From positions 1,550,001 to 1,614,000 of the forward strand of contig OZ234498.1 in the NCBI GenBank assembly GCA_965153455.1: 64,000 bases of DNA, read 5' to 3'. Of the stretch, positions 47,487 through 61,725 are shown in pieces. The notes below the pieces were generated by a model. It was not told the DNA's origin and searched no databases. It worked only from the letters and a program-made list of their open reading frames with translations. A program made the position numbers and the translations under genes. Each line of letters begins with the position of its first letter. Positions within the stretch are counted from its first letter, which is position 1. The DNA is from Sphagnum compactum. Taxonomy: Eukaryota; Bryophyta; Sphagnopsida; Sphagnales.

Positions 47487-48960
47487 TCCTCACACAGAAC
47501 TGGCTTGATCAGGATCCCCAGCCCTAGATCCATATAAATGTGAGAAATTAGACACCAGTTTCAAATGGAAAATTGCCACCAATTTCATAAAAGGACAACC
47601 TATACATACAGGAGTGATTTTCTTGCATAACTCAATTCTCTACATATTTTATACTGGACTCTAAGAAAGCCACAAGAAGGTTAGTTTACCCAAATTCATA
47701 CCAGACAAAGGATGCTGGATTCAGTACTGGGCCTGTTCTCCAGCATGTCACTGAACTGCTCCACCCCGTTGTGGAGGCCCCTCTGATATGCAAATGAGCA
47801 TGAGATGGCGGTTGTGACAAATGATTGCATTTGATATTCGTGGCTTCCAGATAATAGACAGGCCTTGGTGAAAGAGAGTATATGCTCAACATACCACTGT
47901 AGATACTAGCTGGTGGCGGGGTTTAAGCAAAAACCTTCACAGTGAAACCACAGAGAGAATTCAGTCTCAAGTGGGAGATTCTCAAGTTGAGATGACCTTG
48001 GGGTGAAAAGCTCTGAACCAATTGAAACTCGTACAGGTCCTCAATCATCTCTCAGAGATCATATCTCTAAAGCTTAAACGCCAAAGCCTTTCTTTTGGCT
48101 TCAGAGGAAGCCTTCCCTTCGTTAACAACAGAGGGCTTATCCTATTCTACCAAAACAATGTATCTGGATGCGCATGGAGTCAGGGGTCAACGGGCAGAAA
48201 TTACCTCATTCGATTTGGACTCAAGATCAGCTTGCTGCAACGGCGTAAACCTTCCTTTCGAAATTCATGCATTCCTGGATAAGCCAAGGCTATTCCTGTG
48301 AAATGCAAGTGTACAGGGTGCGCTCGGTCTGAGGACTTGTCTTTGGCTGAAAACCTACAGTTTTCTTTCAGACGGTGCAATCCGCATCTGCTGAATACCT
48401 AGGTATCGGAAACTCTTCTGTTGCCAAACCAAAGAATCTAAGAAACCTCTCCACAGAGACTGAGCGATGGAACATGCATGCATAGGTATGCGGCGGTTTC
48501 AGGAATGGAGAAGACCTAGTGTGCGTGAGTACAGCACAGGAAATACAGATGGAACAACAGCAATGACATGCGTGAATGGCGTGGGAGATGATGAAGAAGC
48601 TGCGAAGAGGAGCACGGAAGATCGAGGAAGAGTGAGGAAGTGGAAGAGCAAGGCCAACACACAACAGCAAAAACAACCACTCTTTCTTCGTGTCCGTTGA
48701 AGATTCCTGCTCCGACGAACGAACTCCAACAGTCGGACGCACACACGATTCGTCCAGAGAATGACTCAAATAGAACGCAACGAAACGGCGACGAGGAAGT
48801 TGCTGAAATCCGATTCGTCTCTCACGTGTCACCGTGAATTTCAAACTAGACCCGGGAAATCGTCCAGACGAACGAAATTGGATGGACGTCAACATTTTGT
48901 TTCCAAGCGTGGGATTCTTTTACATACCGGAATATAGGGGCAGCTTCCACACACGTCTGG
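47487..48960 (-). promoter_or_regulatory. Likely 5' leader and promoter region of the membrane-protein gene
   Basis: A GC-richer interval with CpG near 48360-48900 and a TATATT word at about 48936-48931 on the minus strand. A plausible leader acceptor (AAGCCAG) lies at about 47500, just before the first ATG. Frames on both strands at 48368-48895 do not resemble known proteins and read as leader or chance sequence. Confidence 0.3.
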
Positions 48961-49061
48961 TATAGGGTCATCATTTAATTAATTTTGAAGTTTCCATATC
49001 CAAAAATATAATTATTTTCATAAACCCTTTTATTTTCCTTCACAATTATGTTCTTTTGGAA

Positions 49062-49081
49062 TAAATAAATAAATAAATAAA
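49062..49081. repeat. AAAT microsatellite
   Basis: About five tandem AAAT units within AT-rich DNA. Confidence 0.7.
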
Positions 49082-49290
49082 ATCTTGAAATTTTCTATAA
49101 ATAATGTAATTAGGGTTGAAGTTGCCAAGGTATACTAGGGTACCTATATGGAAAGTACTCCAAGGTTTTAAAATTCTTTGTATTTGAAAGCACCTACCCA
49201 TGCCAAAAGATGCTTTTATGATTTGAAGGGACTTTCCACCATTCACAGGCAAACCTTCCACCATTCAAACATGGGGGGTGTGTCATACTG

Positions 49291-49585
49291 TGGCCTTGCC
49301 ATTTACATTAAAAAATTTGTATCTTAAGGCAAAAGAAGAATTATGGAAACTCAAATATTTCACCATGCAAAAGTATAATCTTCAAAAGATCCTCTAAAAG
49401 AAACCAAAATCCTTCAAGATATTATAACTCCATAACTAATCTCAAGTTTCAACACAAGCCAAAATATCATCTTCCAAATATCCTCATATAGAAATAGACC
49501 TATTTACCTAAGGGCTAAAATCCATTAAGCTACTATACTCTATAATGAATCGAAACACAATATCCTTGCCTCCCAAGGAGACAAG
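49291..49585 (-). mobile_element. Small TIR element R1, copy b (MITE-like)
   Basis: Reverse-complement copy of the element at 25930-26223. It starts TGGCCTTGCC (49291-49300) and carries the reverse complements of all the landmark blocks in order, ending near CAATATCCTTGCCTCCCAAG. The flank CTGTGGCCTTGCC shared with copy a (GGCAAGGCCACAGT) shows that the right end extends a few bases beyond GGCC. Confidence 0.75.
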
Positions 49586-49914
49586 CCCAATAAAATGCTT
49601 TCATACTCTATGCTGGTGAAGGTATACTCTGAAGGGCCTTCCTAACTTGAGGGTCGTAGCCTTCAGGGGTGATAGGTCCAAGGGCATAGGCCTGAAAATT
49701 AGGTGACTCCTTCTGGAGGAGACCTCCCTACATAGTGTAACAACCACTGGGAGAAGTTTCCCTGTGTCTATTTGGGGGACCCATTATACCCATGAATATC
49801 CCTGAAGGGATCTTGTGTGGGAGAGTTTAGGGTTCGGCCTGACACATTAAGGACACTTTTGAGTGGATATAGGAGCGTGGAGAATGATGAATGTGTAGGG
49901 TAAAGCCTTAGGGT

Positions 49915-50240
49915 GTGGCATTCTAAAAATAAGGGGGCTAGGACAAGGCCAGAGCCAAGTCCAGCCCCACATTTTGGGCATGTCCCCCACCCACGGGCTT
50001 TCCTATTATAAAGCACGAGGCAAAATTTATCGTCAACCAAACTTATGTAGATCACAAGGTGTATGAATGGGAGAGTTCTTATGCCTACTCCTAACTAGTG
50101 GGAGGGTTCTTACACCTATATAAGCAGGCATAATTTCCCTCCCATCCTTGAGGAGTAGGCATAAAATCCCTTTCAATTTGTAGGAGGGAAATTCATGGAT
50201 ATAAGGTGCCCTCCACATACACTACAAATTTTTCCCAAGT
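49915..50240 (+). repeat. Interspersed repeat family R3, copy b
   Basis: Shares with 37985-38290 the order GGCATTC, GGGGGCTAGGACAAGGC, TGTAGATCACAAGG, repeated AGGAGT/ACTCCT words, then GGAGGGAAATTCATGGATAT and ATAAGGTGCCCTCCACATAC. Non-coding. Confidence 0.55.
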
Positions 50241-50950
50241 GCTTTTATATGATATTGAATCATCCATGGAGAAATGTTGATAACATTGTAAATGAATGAA
50301 AGTGAAAGAAGTGAGTATTAGTCACATGCAAATATGCCTAATCAAAATAAGGATGCCATTTTTAAAAATAAATATAATAACAATAATAATATTAATAATT
50401 TCAGAGGAAGTCTCTAAATGGTATTTGGTTAGAGGCTTGGTTTCTTTAGGACTCCATTTAATTTTGAAGGCATTAATTAATTTCTCTTAAATTTTGAATT
50501 AGTGACACACTTTAATTTCCACCAGCAGAAGCTTGCTGATGGCGGTTTGCCAAAGAACCTTCTGGATAAAATCTTGAAGTATGAAAGCATATTGGACTCC
50601 CTGATTGGATTTGGCAGCAAAATGTCGACTAATTAAATTAAATTTTAAATCTTAACTTCCGCAGTTGGTTTTTTTTAATTCTGAAAATTTCAACAAACAT
50701 ATGATTATAAATAATAATAAGAACACTTCTTTAAAGATTATAGGTCACTCTAGTGTGTCTAGGCTGTTTAAATCTTAAGAACTTGAAATCTACAATTCAA
50801 ACCTGACAGTGGATATCTTGCAAAATCTTAATTTTATAAAACTTTCAGCACAAGTAACAATTAATTTCTCAAAAATGGTGGAAGCTCAAATTAATGAGTA
50901 CAAAGCAACCAAAAAATAAGAATAGTAACGAAAAAAATAATGATAAAGCC

Positions 50951-50981
<31 letters not shown>

Positions 50982-51799
50982 AATCATGATCAAGCCAAAA
51001 ATAATACAAGTACAAGACGACCAAGAATTGTTTTAAATAGAATTTTAAAACATAGTAAAAGCAAAAATTGTAAGTAAAAAACACCCAAAATTATCTTTTA
51101 AAATGAGGAAATAAACTCATGGTAAAAGTAATAATGCAAAATGAAAACTCAGTGGACCTAAATGTTTTAGGAAAGTGTAAACAATTTTTTTAATTTTTTT
51201 TAAATGAATTTTTTCAAATTTTATTATAAAAAACAGTCATAAATAAAAACGAGGGGAATTAATTGAAAATAGATCTGAATGTTTAAATTGTAAAACCTCA
51301 AAAAATGACTATTGATAGATCTCAACAGGAAATGAATGTGAAAAAAACAAGCCTTAAGTTTATGAATGTTGGATTTTGAATCAAATGAATTAGTAAATGA
51401 AGAAATAATCTAAAAATTGTACATTTAACCTCTTGACATGTGGATAAATAATCAACCGTAATTTTCAATCCACATTTTTTTAATACTTCATATATTTCAA
51501 AATAAATATATTTATGTTCTTGCATTCAAATTTAATTACTACTTTGCATCCATACCCTCAAAATCTAATCACCTATTTTTAAAAGCATATTATAAAAAAT
51601 AACACAATGCAAATTACTAAACGAACCTAATGACTTCTCAAGAAACATATGAATTTATTTTTTAAATCAGCTTAAGTCTGTACTCAAAAAGTTAAACAAT
51701 TAGGAGGGATACAAATACAAAAAGGAAAATTGAATGATCAAACTTTAGTTATCATCTCACGTATGTGACTAGTTATTGTGACAAGTAAAATTTATGTAC

Positions 51800-51905
51800 G
51801 CTGGTTGGTAGGTAAATAAGTAGGGACCTAGGTAAGTTGGTAGGTACCTAGGTAAATATCTAGTGCTAGGTACCCACAAACCTAGGCTACCTACCTACCT
51901 AGGTG
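51800..51905. repeat. TAGGTA/TACCTA-rich simple repeat
   Basis: Many copies of TAGGTAGG, ACCTAGGTA and TACCTACC in both orientations. The same vocabulary occurs inside the foldback element at 25.1 kb (25160-25280 and 25610-25720) and again near 53090-53135, suggesting decayed arms of that family. Confidence 0.45.
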
Positions 51906-54900
51906 TTTTTACAATAATAAAATTTAAAATTACACTAATTGTTATAATTACTGTAATTATTTTAATGTTTATTTTTATCAGTGTAAAAGATTTATAATTC
52001 ATGCTAAATTTTATGTTGTAAAAAGACATATTAACTATAAATAAGTAACTATAAAAAAATAAATATTTTAATTTACTATAATATAATCCTTGCAATTACA
52101 ATAATTCCATTGATTATAGTAAAATTACTATAACTGTTTTCATTAAGAATGATATATTATGTATTATGAGTTATAAATTATGAATTATGCATCTACTCTA
52201 ATTAAAGCATGAATATAATAAATATAATTACTTTACAATAATTCTACAATAATTATAGTAAGTATTTTTATTATTCTGTAAAACTAATTATTCATTATAA
52301 TTGAGTAATTATAAGTAATAGATAAAATAATTTATTATATTTAAATTAATGTAATTATAATAATTATATCAAAATTTCTAATTAAAGGAAGATTATAAAA
52401 TCTGAAATAATTTTTCTAATTATAAATTATAAATATTAAACTGAATTATAAGGTATATAAATAACATAAATAATGTATAATTATTGTAATTATAAGGATT
52501 TGCAATTATTTTACATTAATTATTATAATTAAAAATATATTAATTTATGTTTGATATATTTTAATATGTTGTAAATAGGAGCTACATATATTTTCGTACA
52601 TTCATTGTACATACTTTTATTATACACTTGTACAATGACTTAATATGCTTCCAATACTTCTTTAAAAACTTTGAAGTGATTTTATTATTTCATAAAGTGA
52701 CAAGTAATTTTGGTCACATTTGTAATTAATGAAACATCTATGGACAAAAATGATTAATGACCTTAAAATCATTATGGACAAGTTATTCATAACAGTAGTC
52801 ATTTAGGACATGATGTAACATAATGATGTGGCACATTTCATCCATCAATCATAAAAGACATATGTGAAATCATTGTTGATAGTTTAATCATTATTTATTT
52901 ATTTTTATTATTAAAAAATGAACCCACAAACTTGGGGAACATTAATTTTTAAAATTATCATATTTATTATTATAAATTTTCCATATACAACATAAATAAT
53001 TTAAAAAATTATTTCAATTATTCTTAATTTCATTATTTTTCATCCTATCAATTGATGATATGTGTCACCACCTACTCTAGTTATTTAAGTTTGCTTAGGT
53101 AAACAACTAACCTAGGTAGTTTAGATAGGTAGAAAATATTTAATCAATATTCCAACATTGACCTTAATGAATGTCATTTGCAAAATATGATCATTGTAGT
53201 CAAAAGATGGAATTGAACTCTTTTACCACCAAGCCACCCCACTTGTTGTGTAAATTATCTAATGTTTATTTTATTTAAACCATACTTCATTTTACATTAC
53301 ATAAAACCTCAAATTTGATAATTCATATCTTATCAATTGATAATTGTTCAAATGAAAAAATTTAAAACCTATTCATAAAGTTTTTTCAATAATGTACATA
53401 ATTATATAACCTTTTTTTAAAATGTAAATTCATTTCAAAAGAAAAATATTTTAATTTTTTTATTGAATAACATTTCAATGACCATTTTTTGAAAAAAAAA
53501 AATTCAAATAATGATTTATGAATGGACAAACCTTTCATTATTGTGATTAATGAAAAAATAAATAAATTACATATTTCATATCTTAAAACTTCATTTGATT
53601 CAAGGATTTATATTACACAATTTTGCTTCCAATATATATCATAATTTTAGTAATTATTTTCAATTTAAATGCATGTTCATCCATATAATTTATCTACAAT
53701 TTTTGTCATAAATTGATCATAAATCAATTATATCTAGAATATATATTAAAATTTTATATTAATCATATTAAGTATGATTAAAAATTTTATCCATCTTTAA
53801 ACATATAATCTAATTTAATTATGTAAATTTTTTTTACACATGTTAAATATATGTATTTATGTATGTACAGATAGTATATAAATTTTTATTGAGACTTATG
53901 ATAAAAGTTTAATGTACAATTAAATTACCTATTTCCCACATGTTATATTTCTATAATATTTTTAAATTAAAATATGAAAATTTATTTATAAGATATCATA
54001 TTTCTACCATTAAATTTTATTTCAATGTATAATGTGTAATTTATCCACATAAAATATTTTTAAATTGATCATATATCAAATATATATATTTTAAATGTAA
54101 TAAAAAACTAAGTTTTTATATGTGGGTCTAAGCATGATTGGGGTACCACATTTGAACCCTAAAGATTCGCTCCAACAATTCCCAAATTCACCTTTTTCTT
54201 CATTTTTCCAATGACCTATTTTACATTTCATATTTTTTTCTCATGTCAAATGAAATAATTTTGTTTCAAATTTTTTATAAGCCTTTAAAGTATCTACTGT
54301 TTTCAATTATGAAAAATGAGAATAACAAAACTTATTCAATGTGGACCATGTTTCATCAATGGCCCAAAATTCCCAAGAAATTGATTTTTTGAAACTTTTT
54401 ACTTTACAATAAGGCATTTTATTTTTGTCACATTCATACATTTTATACACATTAGCACATAAGGTGTCTATGGTAAAAATCTTGGTCCAAAAAAAAGTTG
54501 TTTAGACTTTCATTATGAGTCGTTAAACTTTTTTTTCTCATGAGACAAAGTCCTGGATATTTTTCAAAAACTTGGTAGGAATATTTAAACTTGTTCAAAT
54601 TTAACATTCTATACATAGAATAATACCTTTATAACGTATCTATCTATGAGTAAAATGAAACTTTCAATATGAATGTGTCATTAAATTTCAACAACATGTT
54701 TAAGTGAGGGGGTCTGGTGAATATAAAATGAGACAATCCTTTTGGGTACCCCAACCATGCTTTGACTCATGTATAATATTAATCAAAAGTTAATTCCCTA
54801 CATGTCATAGTTCCTTATGTTCATTTATACACATATTAAATGACTAATATTCATTTTTGAATCATTATCAAATAATTTTATGACCACATTATTTATGTAA

Positions 54901-56294
54901 TGAAACATCATTTTGTTCACATCATTTGCATAATCATTCTTTAATCATAGTTGAAATGATTTTATCTTTGTCACATTTTCAAATGATATCTTGGACTTTT
55001 ATGTCATTTTGTTATTAATCATGGATGTCATATGGATGAAAATTTATAATGAAAAAATGATGTCATCTTTCATATTATCATATCATCATCTACTAGTCAA
55101 ATGCCCCGTTAATATATGATTACAACTTTTTTCACATAGGATTGAAGTAATATCCTATAATTGTAATCAATTATATAATCGTTTAGCACATATAGTCATT
55201 GATTTTTTGGTTGCAAAGGACATAATTCCTTCTAATGAATATACCTATCTAACTATTTAGGAATAATGTTGTATGGCATGTGGGAATGTTTATCCTTCCC
55301 AAAAATTTGTCCCATATTGTTTGTCGTCATTTCAAATTTGTAAACATTATAAATCGAAGCACTACAAACATAAAAAAAACAAATGTCATTTGGGATGAAC
55401 TAATAAATGTTCAATTCAAGATATGTACATGTTAAGGGAAAAAATATTAATCCAACAAAAAATTGACCAAGATAGGGACTTTTGAAAATAAGGTCCAAAT
55501 TTGGTCATTCAAAAGTCCATAGTTATTTGTTGGTTAAAGTTTTTGTTATATTTGTTTTCAATCCATATTTTTTTTCCATCATGTATCATATATTGAGTCC
55601 ATATAAAAAATATTGAGATGAAATCATAATAATATATGCATTTGAATGTTAATGCAGAACCCATACTATAGTCCATATGTTCACTTTGAAAATCCATTAT
55701 TATATGATTTGTGTATGTTTATTGAATTTCACCCTTCAATAAATATTCTTATTCAATTTGGCAATTTTCATCCATAAATATTTTTTCAATTGATGATTCT
55801 AGAATGCGTTTGTAACATTTGAATAAAAGTACACTTTGCAAAAAGTCCATAAAAACACAAAAAGTGAGCCACTGCATAGTTATGACATTCTTGGTGCGAG
55901 AATGTTATGGAAGCCCAAAGAAGCAAGAATTTTAAAGAATTTTATAGATCAACCAGTGTAATTTGGTAAACATTCGCGGGTAAAGAATGTTATGACAAGG
56001 TGCTAAATGAAGAATTTTAAAGAATTTTAATGTGCAAAATGAAGAATGTCATCACTAGGAGCCACTGTAGCTTGCAACTACCTTTATTTAATCAAATTTA
56101 CCATAAATAGTTCAAACTTCAATTTAAATGATGTGAAGTCCATGTGAAATTTTCAACAATTGAAAAACTTAATATTTTGGAATAATTTGACCATTAATAT
56201 GTTGTGACTCTTGAACTTTTAAGGTTTTCTTTGATTCCATATAAAAGTTTTAATCTTGGGGGTATGTGTTATATTGTTTTATGAAATATCCTTG

Positions 56295-56379
56295 TATAGG
56301 GGGACCTATATAGGGGGACCTTTTATTAATATGTCATTAATATGTATAGGGGGACCTATAAAGGGGGACCGTTTATTAT
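56295..56379 (+). repeat. Duplicated double GGGGGACC block
   Basis: TATAGGGGGACCTATATAGG followed by GGGACC and TTTATTA is repeated about 43 bp later with TATAAAG in the middle, giving four TAGGGGGACC/AAGGGGGACC words in about 75 bp. Unusual G-runs in otherwise AT-rich DNA. Confidence 0.65.
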
Positions 56380-59300
56380 ATTTTATGTTTCCCCGGGATG
56401 TATAAACATAATTTCTCACCTACAACAAAGGGGATCAACCACTCCAACTTGCCTCACTTATTATCTTAGATAATGGCTAGTTGTTTGGCTAGCACTGTAT
56501 ACTAAATTTCGGGCCAAAAAAAAATGTTGTGAAATCAACCAACCAACTCCATAGTCAAAGGGTTTTCTTTCATATCCCAATTTGCAAGGGAATAAATAGT
56601 AATCACTTCATTACTCCATCTTTGATAGGTAAAACTTCAATGCTTAATGTCCACACTAACTTGGCTTCTAATTACTTGTCTATAACAAAATACAATGAAT
56701 ATGGGTTGGTTGTCAATGTTTTCCCCTATTATATAAAAATCGCTTTGGATTTTTCTAGTGTATTTTAAAAGTGCATTACAAAGCATAAAAACACATAGGG
56801 CATTTCAGAACATGAAATGCATGTAAACATAAGCATTCTATTTTCCAAAATGCCCCCATCATTTTATTTTTTCTCATGATAGTACCCAGTGGGTACCCAT
56901 TGGATATCACACATAAAAGTTAAAATAAAATTTGAATGTAGTTTTTACATTTTTGTTTGAAGGGGCTTTTAGGATTTGGGCTTACATTCAACTTTGCCTC
57001 ATGCAAGCCTTATTTTGATAAAACTTGCTACCAAGGGTTTTAATGTAGATGTAAAGGTCCTATTACCCAACTAGAAAACTGGTAAACTAATCATTAGCAC
57101 CATATGTAGCTATATGGAAGGTGATATTAAAAAAATGTGTAAAGTTTCTACACCTCATTAAACATGTAATTCCACAACCGCTTTCATGTCCATGAAATTT
57201 AGATAGAAATGTAACAAGCTTTGGAAAGACTTTTGTAATTGAATCTTAAATTAAAACAAATATGGTTATTCTACAATTTTGCAATTTAGACTATGTTCCT
57301 TCAAGTTTTATGTTTAACCCTCCTTTGCTCCAAGAGGCCATCCAAGAATTTGTGAAGATGTGGGGTCTATTTCATTTAGTAGGAAATGCGAGAGAAGTAA
57401 CTTGGGGAGCAATGTGGTGAAAATAAGAGCAAGAAGCTCTAGGATGTGTGGTGTGATAGGAGGATTTTATGTTTCTAATCTATAGTTCTATGCAAGTTAC
57501 AAAATTGTATTTACCTAACCTTTATTGAAAGAGGGTGCAAATTAGATGTTTTGAAGTGAAGTAGTGAATGTGATGTATGTGTCGTTTTTAGTTGAACACT
57601 AAATATTAATCAAAAGAGTCTATTGACAAAATGTGTAGATCCAATCTAGCAAAATTACTACATTTATGTTCATGTGAATGATGTGCATTCAAATGTGTCT
57701 TTGAAATGATCAATCAATGAGTGGATTAATCCTTGACATGCTCTAAAATTTTAAGACTATAATGGCACTAAGGTTGTTTGGAGTAGTTCATGTTTCAATG
57801 TAGCATGTATTAACAATGAGCCTAGTTGTTCACATGTAGATTGAACACAAGTTGTGAAATTTCATGTTCTTGATGTGTTGAATTGACTATTGTTGGTGAA
57901 TGAATAAAAGATCAAGTTAAGGAGTCTTTTTTTTTGTTACAAATGCACCTAACAATTGTTAATTCTACTTCCTTAAAGCAAGGAGACCTTACATTTTGAG
58001 GTAAATTCTATGTAAAGACTATTGTGGGGTGGGTATTTATATTTAACAATGGGTATTTGGTGGGTATTTCATTTGATATACATATAACTACCAACTTGAA
58101 ATTTTGGTAATGCAACTACCGATTGCTTATTATGATTTCCAATCATTGTTACCTTTGTTGATGGAGGCCTACAACATTTCACTAATGTTGAATGTTATTG
58201 ATGAACTTTAGGTGCAAAGATCACAAATTGATTCTAAAGATTTGTTTCACACCACTAAAACAAATCCAAATATTTTGAGGCACCTTGTGTTAAGAAAGTT
58301 CAATGAATATCACCACTATTTTGTTGATACGAATTGCAAAGATGTCTTAAGTTGGTGGCACATAGAATAATGACTTTTTTTTGTAATTGCAAAATTGGTG
58401 GAAACACATTTTGGGCATTCTCATCTCCCAAATTAGAACTAAGATAATTTTTTCAATTGTTAAAATTATGACTTCACTTTGCAAATGTTGTCTTAAAATT
58501 GACAATCTTCACAAATTAATTTTTGTTAACAAGATTTGGCCAACATATCTATGCATTGGTTGCTTGAAGCATGTATATTTGGCTAGTGCATGTGAAACAA
58601 AATCTGATTTGACAAATGAACTTGAGGATAAAATGGAATGTGAGGAATTCCCAAAAGTGGGTGATATGAATTAGCTCCCTCAATATTAAATAAATGGCAA
58701 AACATGTTGCTAAGTTTTCATTAGAGGCATATTTAGTTGTTTCAAATTTGTCAATGATTCTATGGTTGTGGAAACATGATCTAAAATTGTTCACAAGTAT
58801 GTGGTTTTGGGATAAACTATTGTCTGGTAGTGTGCAAATGTTTTGTAGCTTTGTGGAAACATGACACTAATATATATGAAAATGCAATAATTGTTTGGTG
58901 GGTTTACTAGAAATAAGTACTTGTGACATTTTTGCTTGTTGTTATTGAATAGCAATGACATCACCCATGAAGCCTCAAATTCTAGGTTGTGTTATATGTT
59001 ATCTCATGTGTATCATGTAGTGTAGATCATGTTGATGATAATCAATTTTTGGCATTGTTGTTGCTTATAAGATTGATGTTGTGTCTCTTAATTACATTTG
59101 TCATGGGTGAACTTTTAAAAAATTACTTGAAAATAAAGAGAAGCACAATTGTTAGGGTGAAACCATATTTGACATATTGCCAAAACTTGAGATTTAGGAT
59201 CACTCCACCTTTCGCTTTAATAGAGATGTATTTTGCACCTTTTGTAAGCTTTGCGGATGTTGCAATAAAGTTGTGTGCAACATGGAACTTTAAAATGTAT

Positions 59301-59450
59301 CCTTTAGTGATGGCTTTATTGTGCAATGAGTTTGAAATATGGACCCATTTTATGAACCACACCTTCTTTGTTCTACTTTTGAACAATGCTTACAATATAA
59401 ATGCTATACGTAAACAACTTTTTAAGATTTAAGTACACAAATGTGTAAAT

Positions 59451-61109
59451 GTGTTAATAAAGTTTTGTTTCATTTGGGTTCAAATTCAATGAATCAGGCA
59501 TGTTACTTGAGACCGGGTATTTGACAGAAACCACGGAGGTAGGGTAGTTCCACAGAGTATTTGTCCAGTAACCATGCAAGATAACTGCCTTAAATAAATA
59601 ATCCCCAGGAGATTTCATTTTTCCATCCCCTCATGCAGGGTTTAGGGTTTATCCTTTTCCATCACACTGCTCTCTGGCATTATCTTCAAGTGTCTCAGTC
59701 TTTACACTGGGTAAAGCCTCAGTAGTGCTTTTACCCTACATGTGGGTACTTCCAATCTTGCTATTCAAACCAGTGTTGGGTGGTGTTTAGAATGAGGGAA
59801 ATATATCCTCTGGTTACTAAACTTGACTAGTATATAGTATATGCCCACTTACCCATCGGTTCTCCAATTTTTCAAATAACCAGTTTTAGTACATAACCAT
59901 GGTTGTCAAAAAAAAGAGAAAAATAACCAGCCAAAGACCCACGTACTCTTTTCTACCAGTTCTTTGAGGTTTTTGAAATAACCAGAATAGATGATTCTCT
60001 GATTCTGATATTTTTCAAAGAACCAGAACGAACCACTGATTCTTTAAAAATTCAACGAGCCACCCAACACTTAAAATCTGGCAGTGGAGGTGTGATGAGA
60101 ATTTCACCCATTTCCTTCACCCAAGGCAAAAGAGCTGATCATGGGACCTGAGTTCTTGTGACATACAGGTCACAACCAGTGTTCAGTGTTGTGCGTGTAA
60201 TTGTCAATAGCCATATATATGGCATGTAAATCGAATGTAAGTTGTAAATTTTTGTCAAAACCACTTACACATCCAAAAATTTTACACTTGTACTTATCCT
60301 GTTACAATCAATATATTAATTTTTACACTTACATGAGGCCCGTGTAAATATTTGTCAAATACATTTACACGATCCTGTGTAAATGTTTGGGGCATGTCAG
60401 TGCAAGTGTAAAACCTAAAATTATTTGTAAAGTCATCATGTCTTTGGGCCTGCTTTCACCCCAAACCCTTCTTTCAGGGGCATTCATAAAGTACGGAAAT
60501 TTTATTAAATCTGGTAATGAAATGCTGAAAATCAGCATTTAATGCACAAAGTTCAAGACTAATTATAGTAACTTCACAAGTAGGAGCAGTAATGGAGGCG
60601 CTAAAGAAAAATGAAAGACAGGGTGAAACTCAGTTCACAAAAACTAAGGTCCTCCCCACCCTTGAATGCTAATGTTTTTTATTTTTTTGAATCTCACCCT
60701 TTTTAAGATCAAACTCAGGGTTCTAGTGTTGTTTTCCTTACTTTATAGATAATTTTATTATATCTCTTTATTGACCAGACCTTCTTGCAAAGTCACATGA
60801 ATTAGTTGTGGGCGTATATTTTGATGGTTTTTTTTGCAATGGGCCATTTAGCTAGTATCATCAAAAACATTATGAAAACTCCCGTCCTCAAGAAAAAATC
60901 ATATTTTTTACATTGTTATATAATTACATTTAAATTTTTCTATCGGAGAGCTCAAAACTATATAAATATATTTACTTACACTGTTATACATTGCATAAAA
61001 TAAATTAAAACTTACACAGAGCGTAAGTCCCAAACCATTTACATGCACAACATTGGTCAAGGCCAATGTTCAACTCAAATCAAGCATTCCTATTGGTGCA
61101 AAAGTTGAA
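59451..61109. other. Intergenic DNA with a TTTACAC-rich patch
   Basis: No gene seen. Between 60190 and 60430 the words TTTACAC/GTGTAAA and CTTACA/TGTAAG recur in both orientations, allowing several small hairpins (for example GTGTAAATATTTG with CAAATACATTTACAC). Otherwise unremarkable. Confidence 0.4.
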
Positions 61110-61445
61110 ATCAGCCCCAAAGTCTTTACACTAGGAGTCAAGGCTGAAATAGAAAAAATATTTTCAATCTGCCCCAAGTTACTAATAAATGCTGAACTTT
61201 ATGTCCTTGTATTGGCCCCCAGGCTGAAAATCCCATTGAACTGGGGAAGCCAATTGCAACCCTTGGGCCCAATGTTTCATCATATATTAAGATCCTGGTG
61301 TCAATGTTATAGCACTTGTTAGTAACTTGGGGGTGAAACAACAAGCCAAAAATGCTCAAAGTTGGCCCCAAGTTTTCTTGGCCCTGACTCCTAGTGTAAT
61401 GTTGGCCCCAAGTTTTTTCAGCCCTGACTCCTAGTATAAAGCGGG
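61110..61445. repeat. Inverted and tandem repeat cluster
   Basis: GACTCCTAGTGTAA and GACTCCTAGTATAA, each following a GTTGGCCCCAAGTTTT block, repeat in tandem at about 61353-61440. Their reverse complement (TTTACACTAGGAGTCAAGGC) lies at about 61125-61145, so the interval can fold. Non-coding. Confidence 0.6.
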
Positions 61446-61525
61446 CCTTTAGTTTGATGCAACTGCCACGATAAAGTACAAGGAAGCAAATGTAAACACA
61501 CAAGATGAAAACCAAAACAATAGAA

Positions 61526-61725
61526 ATGAAGTAGAAGACGTAATGCTAAGAATGCATCCTTTACCCAAACCAGCTAGTGATGGAAGTGCAGAAATGAAGT
61601 AGAAGACCTAATGCTAAGGAGGCATCCTTTACCCAAACCAGCTAGTGATGGAAGTGCAGAAATGCAGTAGAAGACCTACTGCTGAAAAGGCATCCTTTGC
61701 CCAAATCAGCTAACGATGAAAGTGC
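61526..61725 (+). repeat. 68-bp tandem repeat, three copies
   Basis: Units start at 61526, 61594 and 61662, each beginning ATG(A/C)AGTAGAAGAC and continuing through GCATCCTTT and CCAAA. Units 1 and 2 differ by few bases and unit 3 is more diverged and slightly truncated. Confidence 0.85.

Larger units (their letters stand above)
50300..59450. other. Very AT-rich gene-free block
   Basis: About 9 kb dominated by A and T, with a TA microsatellite at about 50951-50978 and ATTATAATTA-type palindromic words throughout 51900-52560. Two plus-strand frames (58387-58674, 95 codons; 58989-59432, 147 codons) are Ile/Leu/Phe/Asn-rich, match no family I know and have no splice-bounded neighbours. They could be remnants of a transposase, but nothing diagnostic is visible. 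Confidence 0.5.

Noticed and set aside
48368-48895. A 175-codon minus-strand frame upstream of the membrane-protein gene
   Set aside because: Cys/Ser/Phe-rich with no recognisable domain and with equally long frames on the other strand; more likely leader or promoter sequence.
58989-59432. A 147-codon plus-strand frame in the AT-rich block
   Set aside because: Composition is that of translated AT-rich DNA, there is no family resemblance, and there are no exon-like neighbours.
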